Positions 61,951 through 64,000 of a stretch of DNA of 64,000 nucleotides are shown piece by piece. The translations under genes were made by a program, and so were the position numbers. Each line of letters opens with the position of its first letter. Positions within the stretch are counted from its first letter, which is position 1. The notes under the pieces were generated by a model. It saw only the letters and a program-made list of their open reading frames with translations. It was not told the DNA's origin and did not search any database. This DNA is from AWTP1-13 sp963775835 (lineage in GTDB: Bacteria; Pseudomonadota; Alphaproteobacteria; Rhizobiales; Hyphomicrobiaceae). The stretch is taken from the NCBI GenBank assembly GCA_963775835.1, contig CAVZKV010000002.1, forward strand, positions 496,001 through 560,000. Direction: 5' to 3'.

Positions 61951-62844
61951 GTGATCCTTCCGCCCCATGCGCTGGCCAGCCTCGCGATGCTCGCCGCCGT
62001 CTGCCTGTGGTCCTCGGCTACGCCGGCGACCAAGTTGGCGGTCGCAGAGATCGCGGTCGCCGAATTCGTGGCGCTGCGCCTGGCTCTGGCCGCCGTCGCG
62101 TTGTGGCTGATCGTGGCCGTGACGGGCGCCAATGCCCGGCTGCGCGGCGTCGGCTGGCGGCCCTTGCTGATGGGCGCCCTGGAGCCAGGCCTGGTAACGC
62201 TTGTGGTGTCGCTCGGACTGACCATGACCTCGCCGGTCAATGGCTCGGTGTTCTGGAGCCTGACGCCGCTGCTGATGCCCGTGCTCGGCTACCTCGTGTT
62301 GGGAGAGCGCCTGGAGCTCACCGTCCTGGCCGCCGCCGCGTTGGCGTTCGCGGCAACGATGCTGTTGGTGTGGGGACAGAACCAGCACGGTGGCGGCAGT
62401 TGGATCGGCGATGTGTGCGTGGCGGGCGGCGTGCTTGCCTCTGCGGCCAACGCCCTGCTCGCCCGCCGCACCGCGCAGGCCGGCGCCAATCCGCTCGTCA
62501 CCTCGTGCTGGCAATTGACCTCCGCCTGCCTGGTGGCGGCGCTCCTGCTGGTGCTGCTGCCGGCGACGGGCGTGCACGTGGTGGAGGCGAGCCCGCCGGC
62601 GCTGCTGGCGCTCCTCTACCTTGGCCTGGCGGTCTCCGGCGGGGTCTATATTCTGTCGAACTACGCTTTGCGACATATGCCGGTGGGAAGAATGGGGCTT
62701 TTCAGTTGCCTGGTGGGCCCCGTCGGCACCGCCATTTCGGCGCTGCTGCTCGGTACCAAGGTCAGCGCCCTCGACCTGGTGGCGCTCGCCATCGTGCTGG
62801 GCGCCGTGCTGCTGCCGTCGCTGATCGCCTGGCGCGCGCGCTGA
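61951..62844 (+). CDS. EamA/DMT-family transporter
   Basis: A 297-residue protein with about ten hydrophobic helices in two EamA halves (about 8-140 and 150-292). The first half has LWSSATPATKLAVAEIAVAE and the conserved GLTMTSPVNGSVFWSLTPL; the second has SNYALRHMPVGRMGLFSCL. Members export amino acids or other metabolites with proton exchange. A GTG start at 61951 is used; there is no convincing Shine-Dalgarno. It stands alone between the regulator and the LVIVD gene. Confidence 0.88.
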   Translation: MILPPHALASLAMLAAVCLWSSATPATKLAVAEIAVAEFVALRLALAAVALWLIVAVTGANARLRGVGWRPLLMGALEPGLVTLVVSLGLTMTSPVNGSVFWSLTPLLMPVLGYLVLGERLELTVLAAAALAFAATMLLVWGQNQHGGGSWIGDVCVAGGVLASAANALLARRTAQAGANPLVTSCWQLTSACLVAALLLVLLPATGVHVVEASPPALLALLYLGLAVSGGVYILSNYALRHMPVGRMGLFSCLVGPVGTAISALLLGTKVSALDLVALAIVLGAVLLPSLIAWRAR

Positions 62845-62943
62845 GCCGCCTTGCCAAGGCCGGGCGCGGCGGCAATCCGAGCTTGCGGGGAGATCGGCCG
62901 CTCCCGATACTGAGGTTGGCGGCGCACCGGAGGAGAAAAGAGC

Positions 62944-64000
62944 GTGGGCACGGGCGTGGGTTTACGGCAGGTGGGGTATTGGGATTGTGCCGGCGGCGGC
63001 CAGGTCGTGGTGGTCGATGGCATCGCCTATATCGGCCACATGCGCAGCCCGCACGGCACCTCGATCGTCGATGTGCGCGATCCCAGCAACGTGAAACTGC
63101 TCGCCAGCATCGACATGCCGCCCGGAGCACACTCGCACAAGGTGCGCGTCGCCAACGGCATCATGCTGGTCAATCACGAGAGCAACGGCGCCGACCCGCG
63201 CCCGTTGCCAGCCGATTTCAAGAGCGGGATGGGCATCTACGATGTCGCCGACCCAGCCAAGCCGCGCGCTCTTCGGCCCTGGACCACCGTCGGCAAGGGC
63301 GTGCACCGCTTCGATTTCGATGGCCGCTACGTCTACCTGTCGCCGACGCTGGAGGGCTACCTCGGCACCATTGTGCTGATCATGGACCTCAAGGACCCGG
63401 CGCGGCCGCAGGACGTCGGCCGTTGGTGGATGCCGGGGCAATGGACGGCGGGAGGTGAAACCCCGAGCTGGGAGCAGGACGCCCATCGCTGTCACCATCC
63501 GCTGCGGCTCGGCAATCGGCTCTACACCAGCTACTGGAAGGGCGGTTTCGTCATTCTCGACATCGACGACATAACGCGCCCCAAGCTAGTGGGCGGCCTC
63601 AACTGGCGCCCGCCCTACGTCTGCCCGACGCACACGGCGCTGCCGCTCCCTTTCGAGATCCGCGGCCGCCGCTACCTGGTCGTCGCCGACGAGGACGTGC
63701 AGCGCGGCGAGCACGATCCGCCGGCCTTCGTCTGGATGGTCGATATCACCGATGAGCACCGGCCGGTGCCGGTCGGCAGCTTCCAGGTCGAGGGCATCGA
63801 AGGCAAACCCCACCCCGTGATGACGGCCTGCCATCAACCTTGCGAGAAGGTGACGGGAAGCGAGATCCCGTTCGCCTGGTTCGCGCACGGCCTGCGCATC
63901 ATCGATGTCGGCAATCCGCACGCGCTGCGCGAGGTTGCCTCCTTTGTTCCCGATGTGCCGCCGGGCGCCGACGCGGTGTCGAGCAACGATCTCACCGTCG
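62944..64000 (+). CDS. LVIVD-repeat beta-propeller protein (3' end outside window)
   Basis: At least 352 residues, continuing beyond base 64000. The GTG at 62944 has GGAGGAG (62929-62935) 8 bases upstream and an in-frame stop at 62911-62913, so the start is well fixed. The translation shows repeated propeller blades: GQVVVVDGIAYIGHMRSPHG with SIVDVRDPSNVKLLA, then MGIYDVADPAKPRALR, FDFDGRYVYLSP, FVILDIDDITRPKLVGG, FVWMVDITDEHRPVPVGS and LRIIDVGNPHALREVA. These are LVIVD repeats, found in cell-surface or cytosolic propellers of unknown function. No signal peptide is visible. Confidence 0.85.
   Translation, partial: MGTGVGLRQVGYWDCAGGGQVVVVDGIAYIGHMRSPHGTSIVDVRDPSNVKLLASIDMPPGAHSHKVRVANGIMLVNHESNGADPRPLPADFKSGMGIYDVADPAKPRALRPWTTVGKGVHRFDFDGRYVYLSPTLEGYLGTIVLIMDLKDPARPQDVGRWWMPGQWTAGGETPSWEQDAHRCHHPLRLGNRLYTSYWKGGFVILDIDDITRPKLVGGLNWRPPYVCPTHTALPLPFEIRGRRYLVVADEDVQRGEHDPPAFVWMVDITDEHRPVPVGSFQVEGIEGKPHPVMTACHQPCEKVTGSEIPFAWFAHGLRIIDVGNPHALREVASFVPDVPPGADAVSSNDLTV

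Noticed and set aside
61914..63458. A 514-codon plus-strand frame across the EamA and LVIVD genes
   Set aside because: It overlaps two genes with clear families in other frames, and its translation is Arg-rich and featureless.
1..64000. tRNA, rRNA, insertion sequences, prophage
   Set aside because: I found no tRNA-like TPsiC-arm sequence, no rRNA segments, and no transposase, integrase or phage proteins among the supported genes.

Overview
The window is high-GC DNA from what looks like a free-living alphaproteobacterium, probably a Rhodospirillales-type lineage. The evidence is an nnr-glnB-glnA order behind a sigma-54 promoter, an aminotransferase-homoserine dehydrogenase-glpX order, a DUF1489 gene, a class I PHA synthase and many high-affinity uptake systems. 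I see no rRNA, tRNA, CRISPR array, insertion sequence or phage. Species-level identity cannot be read from the sequence.

Layout. 1-2600: the end of a multicopper oxidase and a three-domain SCO/cytochrome c/SCO protein. 2667-15850: a Nudix hydrolase; a minus-strand operon of thiamine-diphosphate decarboxylase, short-chain dehydrogenase and zinc alcohol dehydrogenase; a biotin-dependent acyl-CoA carboxylase alpha chain; a ferredoxin; a Tat-type nicotinamidase; DUF1489; an AtzG-like/amidase pair; an L,D-transpeptidase; and an enoyl-CoA hydratase. 15851-22184: an RND efflux pair and a TPR protein. 22281-27867: a tartrate/D-malate dehydrogenase, an SsuABC-type importer and the NAD(P)HX repair enzyme. 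28042-29949: glnBA. 31251-37045: a five-gene peptide/nickel-type ABC operon. 37303-39990: a Bug-type binding protein followed by a two-subunit aconitase X. 40051-44912: a DUF3604 protein, a glutathione transferase, a luciferase-like oxidoreductase and a small secreted protein. 44942-50977: phaC, a small lipoprotein, aminotransferase, hom and glpX, all but the lipoprotein broken by frameshifts. 51158-55661: a glutathione transferase, a DapA-family aldolase, a second thiamine-diphosphate enzyme and a molybdenum-carrier-like protein. 55870-61758: a complete branched-chain amino acid ABC operon with a divergent TetR regulator. 61951-64000: an EamA exporter and an LVIVD-repeat protein running off the end.

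The genes mainly serve organic-substrate scavenging (five uptake systems), acyl and oxo-acid catabolism, nitrogen assimilation, carbon storage and efflux.

Two sequence-level patterns stand out. First, 21 reading-frame breaks, 17 of them within 4.9 kb, nearly all read as a codon third position written twice with two synonymous bases, or dropped. This points to a consensus merged from two close strains rather than to pseudogenes. Second, short tandem repeats (11-21 bp units) recur between genes and at gene starts. In two genes the start codon itself is amplified: once as a chain of five-codon mini-ORFs joined by ATGA overlaps (6922-6991) and once as in-frame repeated ATGs (60934-60974).
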